This document shows, piece by piece, positions 1 through 6,966 of a stretch of 11,406 bases of DNA. Position 1 is the stretch's first letter; every line of letters begins with the position of its first letter. Source of the DNA: Frankiales bacterium (GTDB lineage: Bacteria; Actinomycetota; Actinomycetes; Mycobacteriales; SCTD01). Both the position numbers and the translations under genes were made by a program. Below the pieces are notes generated by a model. That model searched no databases, had not been told where the DNA came from, and saw only the letters and a program-made list of their open reading frames with translations. Location: the NCBI GenBank assembly GCA_025966295.1, contig JAOPVD010000030.1:1-11406 (forward strand). Direction: 5' to 3'.

Positions 1-582
1 CTGCTGGCGCTGCGCAAGGGTCGCCTCGAGCAGATGGTCGACCACGGCACCGGCTGGATACGGATGGAGTACGTCGTGCCGGCCCGCGGGCTGATCGGCT
101 TCCGCACCGAGTTCCTCACCGAGACCCGCGGCACCGGCCTGCTGCACCACATCCACGAGCGCTACGAGCCGTGGCACGGCGAGATCCGCACCCGCCCGTC
201 CGGCTCGCTCGTCGCCGACCGCAGCGGCCCGACCACCGGCTTCGCCCTGGCCAACCTGCAGGAGCGCGGCACCATGTTCGTGCCGCCGGGCACCGAGGTC
301 TACGAGGGCATGGTCGTGGGTGAGAACTCCCGCGCCGACGACATGGACGTCAACGCCACCAAGGAGAAGAAGCTCACCAACATGCGCCAGTCGTCCTCGG
401 ACGTCCTGGTCCCGCTCATCCCGCACAAGCAGCTCTCGCTCGAGCAGGCGCTCGAGTTCTGCCGCGAGGACGAGTGCGTCGAGGTGACACCCGCGACGGT
501 GCGCATCCGCAAGGTGCAGCTCTCCGCCGGCGACCGGCAGCGCAACCGCGGCTCGCGCGCGAAGCAGGCTCTCGAGGGCTGA
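1..582 (+). CDS. typA: TypA/BipA ribosome-associated GTPase, C-terminal part (5' truncated)
   Basis: The frame is open from base 1, so the start lies left of the window; 193 residues are visible out of a family length of about 610-640. TypA/BipA is a translational GTPase related to EF-G that binds the ribosome and helps 50S assembly and growth under stress. The G domain is not in view. What is seen is the end of domain V and the BipA-specific C-terminal domain: a VVPARGLIGFRTEFLTETRG block near residue 25, YEGMVVGENSR near 100, KKLTNMRQSSSD near 122, and LEQALEFCREDECVEVTP near 145 followed by IRIRK. These blocks match BipA of Escherichia coli closely. The TGA stop (580-582) shares its last base with the ATG of yqgE, so the two are probably translationally coupled. 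Confidence 0.96.
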   Translation: MLALRKGRLEQMVDHGTGWIRMEYVVPARGLIGFRTEFLTETRGTGLLHHIHERYEPWHGEIRTRPSGSLVADRSGPTTGFALANLQERGTMFVPPGTEVYEGMVVGENSRADDMDVNATKEKKLTNMRQSSSDVLVPLIPHKQLSLEQALEFCREDECVEVTPATVRIRKVQLSAGDRQRNRGSRAKQALEG

Positions 583-1136
583 TGGTCAGCTGGGAGGGCA
601 AGCTCCTCGTCGCCACCCCGGTGCTGACCGAGGGCAGCTTCTCCCGCACGGTGGTCCAGCTGCTGCAGCACACCGCCGAGGACGGTGCCCTCGGGCTGGT
701 CCTCAACGCCCCCTCGGGGACGCCGCTCGGCGAGGTGCTGCCGGGCTGGGCCCTGCTCGCCCCCGACCCGGTGGTCGTCTTCGAGGGCGGGCCGATGCAG
801 CAGACCGCGGCGATCTGCCTCGGCCGCCTCACCTCGGCGGCGCCCGAGGACCCGTCGTACGTCCTGGTGCCCGGGGCACCGTGGCTGGGCACGCTGGACC
901 TCGACCTCGACGCGGCGGACGCCGTCGAACAGGTGCGGGTCTTCGCGGGCTACGCCGGTTGGTCGCCCGGCCAGCTCGAGGACGAGGTCTCCGAGGGCGC
1001 CTGGTGGGTCCTCGACGCGCTGCCGGGGGACGCCTTCAGCAGCGAGCCGCAGCTGCTGTGGCGGCAGGTGCTGCGCCGCCAGGACCTGCCGCTCGCGCTG
1101 GCCGCGAGCTACCCGCCGGACCCCAGCCTCAACTGA
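582..1136 (+). CDS. yqgE: YqgE/AlgH family protein (DUF179)
   Basis: 184 residues, the usual size for the family. The biochemical role of YqgE/AlgH proteins is not settled; AlgH was named as a regulator of alginate synthesis in Pseudomonas. Family features seen: an N-terminal GKLLVATPVL segment, SFSRTVVQLLQH near residue 20, GALGLVLNAPSG near 35, a FEGGPMQ motif near 66, and FAGYAGWSPGQLEDEVSEGAW near 120. The ATG at 582 is chosen because the protein begins where the family does, it overlaps the typA stop, and a GAGGG lies at 574-578, although the spacing of 3 nt is short. An open extension to 474 lies inside typA and lacks family similarity. No membrane segment or signal peptide is seen. The stop overlaps the convergent kinase gene by 8 bp. 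Confidence 0.93.
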   Translation: MVSWEGKLLVATPVLTEGSFSRTVVQLLQHTAEDGALGLVLNAPSGTPLGEVLPGWALLAPDPVVVFEGGPMQQTAAICLGRLTSAAPEDPSYVLVPGAPWLGTLDLDLDAADAVEQVRVFAGYAGWSPGQLEDEVSEGAWWVLDALPGDAFSSEPQLLWRQVLRRQDLPLALAASYPPDPSLN

Positions 1137-3849
1137 GGTCCCAGAGCCGCCCGAACGCGGCCGACGCCTCCTCGACCGCCCGCCGGATGGCCGCCGCGTC
1201 CGCCATCAGGTCGCCGGCGCCGCCGCCGCGCAGCCGGCTCTCCACCTGCTCGCACAGCGCCGCCAGCGGCCCCGCGCCGAGGGACGCGCTGCCCGACTTC
1301 AGGGTGTGGGCCACCCGGACCACGCCGTCGCTGTCCCCGGCCCGGGCGGCCGCGTCCAGGTCGGTCAGCCGGGCGGCCGCCTCGTCCCGCCAGGTCTGGA
1401 TGAGGTTGACCCGGAAGGCCTCGCCGCGCTCCCCGAGCCGCGCGGTGAGGGCGTCGAGGACGGCCGGGTCGACCGCCGCGGTGGCCCCGGGCGCGGGCAC
1501 GCTCCCTCCCGCCCGGACCAGGGCGGCGGCCAGCTGCTCCGAGCGCACCGGCTTGGCCAGGTAGTCGTCCATCCCCGCAGCGAAGCAGGCTTCCCGGTCC
1601 TCCACCAGGGCGTTGGCAGTCATCGCGACGATCCGCGGCTGCCGCTCCGGGGGCAGCTCGGCGCGGATCCGCCGGGTCGCCTCCAGGCCGTCCAGGACCG
1701 GCATGTGCACGTCCATGAGCACCACGTCGAACGGCTCGGCCAGCAGGGCCGCGACCGCCTCCTCGCCGGTGCTGACCACCCGCGGGTCCTGCCCCAGCCG
1801 CTGCAGCAGCAGCGAGGCGACCTTCTGGTTGACGACGTTGTCCTCGGCCAGCAGCACCCGCAGCGGCCCGACCGCGGCGACCCGCGCGGTGCGCTCCTGA
1901 CGCTCGGACCGGGCGCCCAGCGCGCGGGCCAGGGTGTCGCGCAGCGCCTGCGCCTTGACCGGCTTGGTCAGGTGCACCAGCTCGAGGGGGGCGGCCCCGT
2001 CCGGGCGCTGCCCGAGCGAGGTCAGCAGCACCAGCGGCACGGCCTCCCAGCCCGGCAGCAGGCGCAGGCCGGTGGCCAGGCCGACGCCGTCCAGGTGCGG
2101 CATGTGCATGTCGAGCAGCACCAGGTCGTACGGCGGCTGCGCCGCGGTCGCCAGGAGCAGCGCGGCCCGCGGGTCGCCCTCGTCGTCCACCCGCATCCCC
2201 CAGCCCTCCAGCTGGCTGCGCAGGATCCGGCGGTTGGTGTGGTTGTCGTCGACCACGAGCACCGAGCGGCCGGGCAGCTCCGCAGGCGCCACCCGGAGCT
2301 GGTCCTCGGTCTCGCGGCCGTGCGGCAGCGGGACGGTCAGGGTGAAGGTGGAGCCCTCGCCCGGGACCGACGTCACCTCGAGCCGGCCGTGCATCGCCTC
2401 CGCCAGCCGGGTGCTGATGGCCAGCCCCAGCCCGGTGCCGCCGTAGGTCCGGGTGGTGCTGGCGTCGACCTGGCTGAAGGACTCGAACAGCCGGTCCATC
2501 CGGTCGTGCGGGATGCCGATGCCGGTGTCGTGCACGGCGAACGCCACCCGCGCCGCGGTGCCGAGGTCCTCCACCCGCCGGACCGTGACCAGCACCTCGC
2601 CGGCGGAGGTGAACTTCACGGCGTTGCTGAGCAGGTTGACGAGCACCTGCCGCAGCCGGGTGACGTCGCCCTCGACGACGGCCGGCACGTCGCCGTCGAG
2701 CTGGCAGTTGAGGTCGATGGCCTTGGCGGCCGCCTGGGCGGCCACCAGGTCCAGCGAGCTCTCGACGCAGTCGCGCAGCGAGAACGGCTGCCGCTCCAGC
2801 TCCAGCGTGCCGGACTCGATCTTCGAGAAGTCCAGGATGTCGTTGATGATGACGAGCAGCGCGTCGCCGCTGTTGCGGACCGTCTCGGCGTAGTCGCGCT
2901 GCTCCGGGGTCAGCGAGCTGTCGAGCAGCAGGCCGGTCATGCCGATGACGGCGTTCATCGGGGTGCGGATCTCGTGCGACATGGTCGCCAGGAACGCCGA
3001 CTTGGTGGCGGTCGCGGCCTCGGCCTCGCGGCGGGCGGTGACGAGCTGGGCCTCGCGCTCGCGTCCCACGGCCTGCTCCCGGCTGAGGGCGTCGGCCATG
3101 GCGTTGAGGCCGACCGCGATGCTCACCAGCTCCTCCGGGCCCTCCTGCCGGGCGCGGGCGTCGAGGCGCCCGTCGCGCAGCTGCCCGATCGTGGTCAGCA
3201 GCCGCTCGACGGGCGTGACGACGATGCCGCGCAGCCGCCGGGTCTGGCGCCGGACGAACACCATCGCCAGGGCGAAGAACACCGCCTGGAACACCAGGCT
3301 CGCCTCGAGGATCCGGTCCTCGCGGGTGCGGGCCTGCACCCGCAGGCTGTCGCCGTACGCCTCGGCGCGGGCCTCGGCGGCGCGGTAGGAGTCGAACAGG
3401 CGCTCGCCGGTGGCCACGAAGGCGACCTCCATCGCGGACACCGGCGTCCTGGCGACGGTCCGGCCGGTCGCGACGGCCCGCTCGGCCCAGCGCTCCCTCC
3501 AGCGGCGCTGGGTGCGCTCGAGCTCGTCCAGCCGGCGCAGCTGCTCGGGGGAGTCGTGGAAGGCCTGGCGGGCGCGCAGGTTGTGCCCCTGCACCTCGGT
3601 CCGGCCCTCGCGGTAGGGGCGCAGGAAGGCGTCCTGGCCGGTGAGCATGAAGGCCCGCAGGCCGTTCTCCTGGTCGACCATGTCCAGGTGGCCCCGCCGG
3701 ACCTCCCTGCTGCCGTCCGTGTAACGGCTCGTGGTGGGCGCCACCACGGCGTAGAGGAACCCGAAGACCACCGCGTTCAGCACGATGACGACGGCGATGG
3801 CCCAGAACACCGCCCGGGTGAGCCGACCGACCTGCCGCGTCAAACTCAC
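1129..3849 (-). CDS. Membrane hybrid histidine kinase: CHASE3-like sensor-HAMP-HisKA-HATPase-REC-REC-HPt
   Basis: 906 residues. Order: membrane helix 1 (about 12-36); an extracytoplasmic helical segment (about 40-183) with ENGLRAFMLTG typical of CHASE3; membrane helix 2 (about 184-200); HAMP (about 201-255); coiled linker; HisKA with SHEIRTPMN and phospho-acceptor His292; HATPase with N box (N405/N409), DTGIGI at 441-446 and GGTGLGL at 470-476; REC1 with D534/D535, D580, K629; REC2 with E669/D670, D713, K766; C-terminal HPt with AHTLKSGS and His848. All phosphotransfer residues are present, so a BarA-like multistep His-Asp-His-Asp relay is expected. The partner regulator is not visible. GTG at 3847-3849 is chosen because GGGAGGG (3857-3863) sits 7 nt upstream and the first membrane helix follows; the frame stays open further upstream but only antisense to mshB. 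The ligand is unknown; no link to the nearby Che genes is proven. Confidence 0.93.
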   Translation of the reverse strand: MSLTRQVGRLTRAVFWAIAVVIVLNAVVFGFLYAVVAPTTSRYTDGSREVRRGHLDMVDQENGLRAFMLTGQDAFLRPYREGRTEVQGHNLRARQAFHDSPEQLRRLDELERTQRRWRERWAERAVATGRTVARTPVSAMEVAFVATGERLFDSYRAAEARAEAYGDSLRVQARTREDRILEASLVFQAVFFALAMVFVRRQTRRLRGIVVTPVERLLTTIGQLRDGRLDARARQEGPEELVSIAVGLNAMADALSREQAVGREREAQLVTARREAEAATATKSAFLATMSHEIRTPMNAVIGMTGLLLDSSLTPEQRDYAETVRNSGDALLVIINDILDFSKIESGTLELERQPFSLRDCVESSLDLVAAQAAAKAIDLNCQLDGDVPAVVEGDVTRLRQVLVNLLSNAVKFTSAGEVLVTVRRVEDLGTAARVAFAVHDTGIGIPHDRMDRLFESFSQVDASTTRTYGGTGLGLAISTRLAEAMHGRLEVTSVPGEGSTFTLTVPLPHGRETEDQLRVAPAELPGRSVLVVDDNHTNRRILRSQLEGWGMRVDDEGDPRAALLLATAAQPPYDLVLLDMHMPHLDGVGLATGLRLLPGWEAVPLVLLTSLGQRPDGAAPLELVHLTKPVKAQALRDTLARALGARSERQERTARVAAVGPLRVLLAEDNVVNQKVASLLLQRLGQDPRVVSTGEEAVAALLAEPFDVVLMDVHMPVLDGLEATRRIRAELPPERQPRIVAMTANALVEDREACFAAGMDDYLAKPVRSEQLAAALVRAGGSVPAPGATAAVDPAVLDALTARLGERGEAFRVNLIQTWRDEAAARLTDLDAAARAGDSDGVVRVAHTLKSGSASLGAGPLAALCEQVESRLRGGGAGDLMADAAAIRRAVEEASAAFGRLWDLS

Positions 3850-3856
3850 GGCCACA

Positions 3857-3863
3857 CCCTCCC
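3857..3863 (-). promoter_or_regulatory. Ribosome binding site of the hybrid kinase
   Basis: On the minus strand this reads GGGAGGG and is followed by a 7-nt spacer and GTG at 3849-3847. It decides the start, since the next GTG upstream (two codons earlier) would be too close to the site. Confidence 0.8.
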
Positions 3864-3866
3864 ACG

Positions 3867-3872
3867 TAGGCT
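3867..3872 (+). promoter_or_regulatory. Putative -10 box (TAGGCT) for mshB, leaderless geometry
   Basis: TAGGCT fits the actinobacterial -10 pattern TANNNT. It is followed by exactly 7 nt and then ATG at 3880, the geometry expected when transcription begins at the start codon. No convincing -35 box is seen. The same hexamer with the same 7-nt spacing precedes the small membrane protein gene at 6967. The site lies just beyond the kinase ribosome binding site, so the two divergent genes share this control region. Confidence 0.6.
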
Positions 3873-3879
3873 GCGCCGC

Positions 3880-4878
3880 ATGCCGCAAGACGCGACCCTG
3901 CCCGCCCCGGACCCCAGCGACGTGGGGGCGGAGGAGGCGGTGCTGGCCGCCGCCGAGACCGCCGTCGAGGGGGCGGCCCAGGAGGTCGCGATGACCCCGC
4001 TCGACCACCCCCGCCGGCTGCTGCTCGTGCACGCGCACCCGGACGACGAGACCATCGGCACCGGCGCCACCATGGCCAAGTACGCCGCCGAGCACGCGCT
4101 CGTCACGCTCGTGACCTGCACGCTGGGCGAGGAGGGCGAGATCCTCGTCCCGACCCTCGGCCACCTCGGCAGCGACCAGCAGGACGGCCTCGGCCAGCAC
4201 CGGATCGGGGAGCTGGCGGCCGCCTGCGAGGCCCTCGGGGTGCGCGACCACCGGTTCCTCGGCGGTCCCGGCCGCTGGCGCGACAGCGGCATGATGGGCA
4301 CCCCGCAGAACGACCGGCCGGACGTGTTCTGGCAGGCCGACCTCGACGAGGCGACCCGGGCCCTGGTCGCGATCGTCCGGGAGGTCCGGCCGCAGGTCGT
4401 CGTCACCTACGACGAGAACGGCGGCTACGGCCACCCGGACCACATCCAGGCGCACCGGGTCGCGGTCGCGGCCTTCGACCGGGCCGCGGACCCCGGCTAC
4501 GCACCCGGGACGGGCGAGCCCTGGCAGGCCTCCCGGCTGTACTACACCGCCTTCCCCAAGAGCGTCCTGCAGGCCGGCATCGACCACCTGAAGGCGACCG
4601 GCGCGACCAACTTCTTCGGCGTCGAGTCGGCCGAGGACCTGCCGTTCGGCAACCCGGACGACGAGGTGACCACCGAGATCGACGCCCGCGACCACCTGGA
4701 CGCCAAGGTGGCCGCGATGCGGGCGCACGCCACCCAGATCGCGGTCGACGGGCCGTTCTTCGCGCTGTCGGACAACGTCGGGCAAAAGGCGATGGGCCGG
4801 GAGTACTACGTCCTCGCCCGCGGCGACCGGCACCCGGATGGCGCACGGGAAACTGACCTGTTCGGTGGCGCTGCGTAG
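3880..4878 (+). CDS. mshB: MshB: N-acetyl-1-D-myo-inosityl-2-amino-2-deoxy-alpha-D-glucopyranoside deacetylase
   Basis: PIG-L/LmbE-family zinc deacetylase that removes acetate from GlcNAc-inositol, the second committed step of mycothiol synthesis in the cytosol. Numbering from ATG 3880 (332 residues): HAHPDDE at 51-57 supplies zinc ligands H53 and D56 and general base D55; GGYGHPDH ending at H188 supplies the third zinc ligand and active-site Tyr183. TCTLGEEGE and GGPGRWRDSGM match M. tuberculosis MshB, which favours MshB over Mca. Two starts are possible. ATG 3880 has a -10 box 7 nt upstream and the 37-codon extension has coding-like composition (36 of 37 third positions are G or C). ATG 3991 has AGGAGG 5 nt upstream and gives 295 residues, close to the 303 of M. 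tuberculosis MshB. I list the longer form; the extension is Ala/Glu-rich without a known domain. Confidence 0.93.
   Translation: MPQDATLPAPDPSDVGAEEAVLAAAETAVEGAAQEVAMTPLDHPRRLLLVHAHPDDETIGTGATMAKYAAEHALVTLVTCTLGEEGEILVPTLGHLGSDQQDGLGQHRIGELAAACEALGVRDHRFLGGPGRWRDSGMMGTPQNDRPDVFWQADLDEATRALVAIVREVRPQVVVTYDENGGYGHPDHIQAHRVAVAAFDRAADPGYAPGTGEPWQASRLYYTAFPKSVLQAGIDHLKATGATNFFGVESAEDLPFGNPDDEVTTEIDARDHLDAKVAAMRAHATQIAVDGPFFALSDNVGQKAMGREYYVLARGDRHPDGARETDLFGGAA
3980..3985 (+). promoter_or_regulatory. Strong ribosome binding site for the alternative mshB start at 3991
   Basis: AGGAGG, then a 5-nt spacer, then ATG 3991. It lies inside the putative N-terminal extension. It could be the true initiation site, or an internal one that yields a second, shorter protein from the same message. 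Confidence 0.6.
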
Positions 4879-4888
4879 TGCCTTGATA

Positions 4889-4910
4889 GGCCAACAGGGT
4901 GATGTTGCCC
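4889..4910 (+). repeat. Small inverted repeat downstream of mshB
   Basis: CAACA (4892-4896) pairs with TGTTG (4903-4907) around a 6-nt loop, and after one mismatch two further G-C pairs can form. There is no T-run after it, so a classical terminator is not supported. It may be a weak mRNA 3' hairpin or a protein-binding dyad in the 125-bp gap before the FtsH-like gene. Confidence 0.35.
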
Positions 4911-4960
4911 GCCTGACCTAGTCACGCAGCGTCACCCCGGCAAGAGTTCGGAGCTACGAC

Positions 4961-4982
4961 GGGCGGGGTGCTCACCCCGTCC
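4961..4982 (+). promoter_or_regulatory. Hairpin in the leader of the FtsH-like gene
   Basis: GGGCGGGGT (4961-4969) and ACCCCGTCC (4974-4982) form a 9-bp stem with one G-U pair and a 4-nt loop. It ends 10 nt before the purine-rich ribosome binding site at 4993-5000. No T-run follows. It could stabilise the leader or affect access to the ribosome binding site. In the rest of the 4879-5003 gap I found no convincing -10/-35 pair; a GTCAC direct repeat with 10-bp period lies at 4921-4935. Confidence 0.4.
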
Positions 4983-5003
4983 GCCCGTTCCGAGGGGGAG
5001 CCC

Positions 5004-6956
5004 GTGACCGACCAGCAGCTGTCCACATCCGCCGTCCACCAGCTCCTCGGGACCGGGGACGGCTCGCTGCTCCGGATGCGGGACGCCGACGTCGGCCGCA
5101 GCCGCGAGCGGGCCCGGCTGCGCCGGTTCGTGCGGCTCACGGTGCTGGTGTGGACGGTCGTGGGGCTGCTGCTGTGGCGCGGCGTGCTCAAGGACCCGAG
5201 CTCCTCCTGGCTGCCGCTGCCGCACATCGACCCGTTCCTGCTCACCATCATGATCTTCTTCGGGCTGCTCATCGGGCTGGCGTTCGGCCAGCAGCTGCTC
5301 ACCGGCCGGTCACCGCACGTGGTCTACCGGGCCGACCAGATCACCACCCGGATGGACGACGTGGTGGGCATCGACGGCGTCAAGGACGAGGCGATCCGGT
5401 CGCTCAACCTCTTCCTGGCGCACCGGACCTTCTCGCAGAGCATGGGCGGTACGCCGCGCCGCGGGTTGCTGTTCGAGGGCCCGCCGGGCACCGGCAAGAC
5501 CCACCTCGCCCGGGCCATGGCCGCCGAGGCCGGCGTGCCGTTCCTGTTCGTCTCCGGCACCTCGTTCCAGACCGTCTGGCAGGGTCAGAGCTCGAAGAAG
5601 ATCCGCAACTACTTCAAGGCGCTGCGCAAGGCGGCCCGCAAGGAGGGCGGCGCGATCGGCTTCATCGAGGAGATCGACGTCGTCGCCCAGGCCCGCGCCG
5701 GGGTGTCGACCGGGATGTCGCCGCTGGCCTCCTCGAACGCGGTCGCCGGCTGCTCCGGCACCACCTGCCTGCCGGCCACCTTCGCCGCGCCGGCCGGCGG
5801 CGCCGGCGGCCTGGTCACCAACGGCTTCACGGCCGGCGGGGACACCTCGTCGATCATCAACGAGCTGCTGGTCCAGATGCAGTCCTTCGACGCCCTCACC
5901 GGCTGGCAGCGCCTGGGCGGCGCGCTGGTGGACCGCGTCAACCTGCTGCTGCCGGTCGACCGCCAGCTGCGCCGGCCGAGCGCCGGGCACGCCAACGTGC
6001 TCATCATCGCCGCCACCAACCGCGCGGACTCCCTGGACCCGGCGTTGCTGCGCCCGGGCCGCTTCGACCGGCGCATCACCTTCGAGCTGCCGGTGAAGTC
6101 GAGCCGGCGCCAGATCCTGGACTACTACCTCGCCCGCAAGGCCCACAGCGCCGAGCTGGACAGCGAGGACCGCCGCGACGCCCTCGCCGCGACCACGATC
6201 GGCTACTCGCCGGTGATGATCGAGAACCTGCTGGACGAGGCGCTGGTCTGCGCCATCAAGCGCGGCGAGCAGCAGATGACCCCGGCCGACGTCCAGCACG
6301 CCCGGCTGACCATCGGGGTCGGTCTCGGGCACCCGGTCGAGTACACCGACCACGAGCGCCGCCTCATCGCCACCCACGAGGCCGGCCACGCCACCACCGC
6401 CTGGCTGACCGCCCCCCAGCGTCGGCTGGAGATCCTCACCATCATCAAGCGCAAGGGCGCGCTCGGGATGCTGGCCCACGGCGACCGCGAGGACGTCTAC
6501 ACCCGGTCCCGCTCCGAGCTCGAGGCCCTCATCCAGATCGCCATGGGCGGGCAGTGCGCCGAGGAGATCTTCTTCGGCGACGTCTCCACCGGCCCCGGCG
6601 GCGACCTGCTGTACGCCACCAACTGCGCCGCCGAGATGGTCGGCGCGCACGGCATGGAGGGCACGCTGACCTCCTACCTGGCCGTCCAGAACAGCGCGTT
6701 CGCCGACACCAACATCGTCGGGCGGGTGCTGGCCGACGACCGCGGGCGGGACGCCGTCGAGGCGCTGCTGCAGAAGCACAAGGCCTCGGTGCAGGTGCTG
6801 CTGCGCGAGCACCGCCACCTCGTCGAGGCGCTGCGCGACGCGCTGCTCGACCGCGAGGAGCTCATCGGCGACGAGATCACCGACGTCCTCGAGGCCGCGG
6901 CCGCCGCGCCCCGCACGATCGACCTGCGCGCGCCCAGCGAGCAGCCCGCGCCCTAG
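5004..6956 (+). CDS. Divergent FtsH-like membrane AAA+ metalloprotease (peptidase M41 type)
   Basis: 650 residues. Order: two membrane helices (about 42-62 and 77-97) separated by only about 15 residues, so the roughly 75-residue periplasmic domain of classical FtsH is missing; AAA module with Walker A GPPGTGKT (159-166), sensor region IIAATNR (334-340) and RPGRFDR (350-356) for the arginine fingers; M41 protease with HEAGH (H458, E459, H462) and D534 as likely third zinc ligand. FtsH extracts and degrades membrane and some soluble proteins using ATP. Departures: the FVG pore motif is WQG (192-194); the Walker B Asp is Glu (E222-E223); two insertions (about 231-283 with C250 and C255, and about 296-331) sit between Walker B and sensor 1. 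GTG 5004 is chosen for the adjacent AGGGGGAG; GTG 4968 lies in the leader hairpin. Protease residues are intact, so activity is likely; substrates are unknown. Probably not the housekeeping FtsH. Confidence 0.88.
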   Translation: MTDQQLSTSAVHQLLGTGDGSLLRMRDADVGRSRERARLRRFVRLTVLVWTVVGLLLWRGVLKDPSSSWLPLPHIDPFLLTIMIFFGLLIGLAFGQQLLTGRSPHVVYRADQITTRMDDVVGIDGVKDEAIRSLNLFLAHRTFSQSMGGTPRRGLLFEGPPGTGKTHLARAMAAEAGVPFLFVSGTSFQTVWQGQSSKKIRNYFKALRKAARKEGGAIGFIEEIDVVAQARAGVSTGMSPLASSNAVAGCSGTTCLPATFAAPAGGAGGLVTNGFTAGGDTSSIINELLVQMQSFDALTGWQRLGGALVDRVNLLLPVDRQLRRPSAGHANVLIIAATNRADSLDPALLRPGRFDRRITFELPVKSSRRQILDYYLARKAHSAELDSEDRRDALAATTIGYSPVMIENLLDEALVCAIKRGEQQMTPADVQHARLTIGVGLGHPVEYTDHERRLIATHEAGHATTAWLTAPQRRLEILTIIKRKGALGMLAHGDREDVYTRSRSELEALIQIAMGGQCAEEIFFGDVSTGPGGDLLYATNCAAEMVGAHGMEGTLTSYLAVQNSAFADTNIVGRVLADDRGRDAVEALLQKHKASVQVLLREHRHLVEALRDALLDREELIGDEITDVLEAAAAAPRTIDLRAPSEQPAP

Positions 6957-6959
6957 GCT
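6954..6959 (+). promoter_or_regulatory. Putative -10 box (TAGGCT) overlapping the upstream stop codon
   Basis: The first three bases are the TAG stop of the FtsH-like gene. A 7-nt spacer separates the hexamer from GTG 6967. The spacing matches that before mshB (3867) and fits leaderless initiation in actinobacteria. No clear Shine-Dalgarno sequence precedes GTG 6967, which supports this reading. Confidence 0.55.
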
Positions 6960-6966
6960 CCGCCCC

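Noticed and set aside
685..3879. Very long plus-strand open frame running from yqgE through the kinase region and joined to mshB
   Set aside because: It is antisense to the well-supported kinase, has Arg/Pro/Gly-rich low-complexity content and no domain; only the mshB portion at its end is real.
3850..4833. Upstream extension of the kinase frame antisense to mshB
   Set aside because: No domain in it, it opposes a clear mshB, and a good ribosome binding site and membrane helix place the kinase start at 3849.
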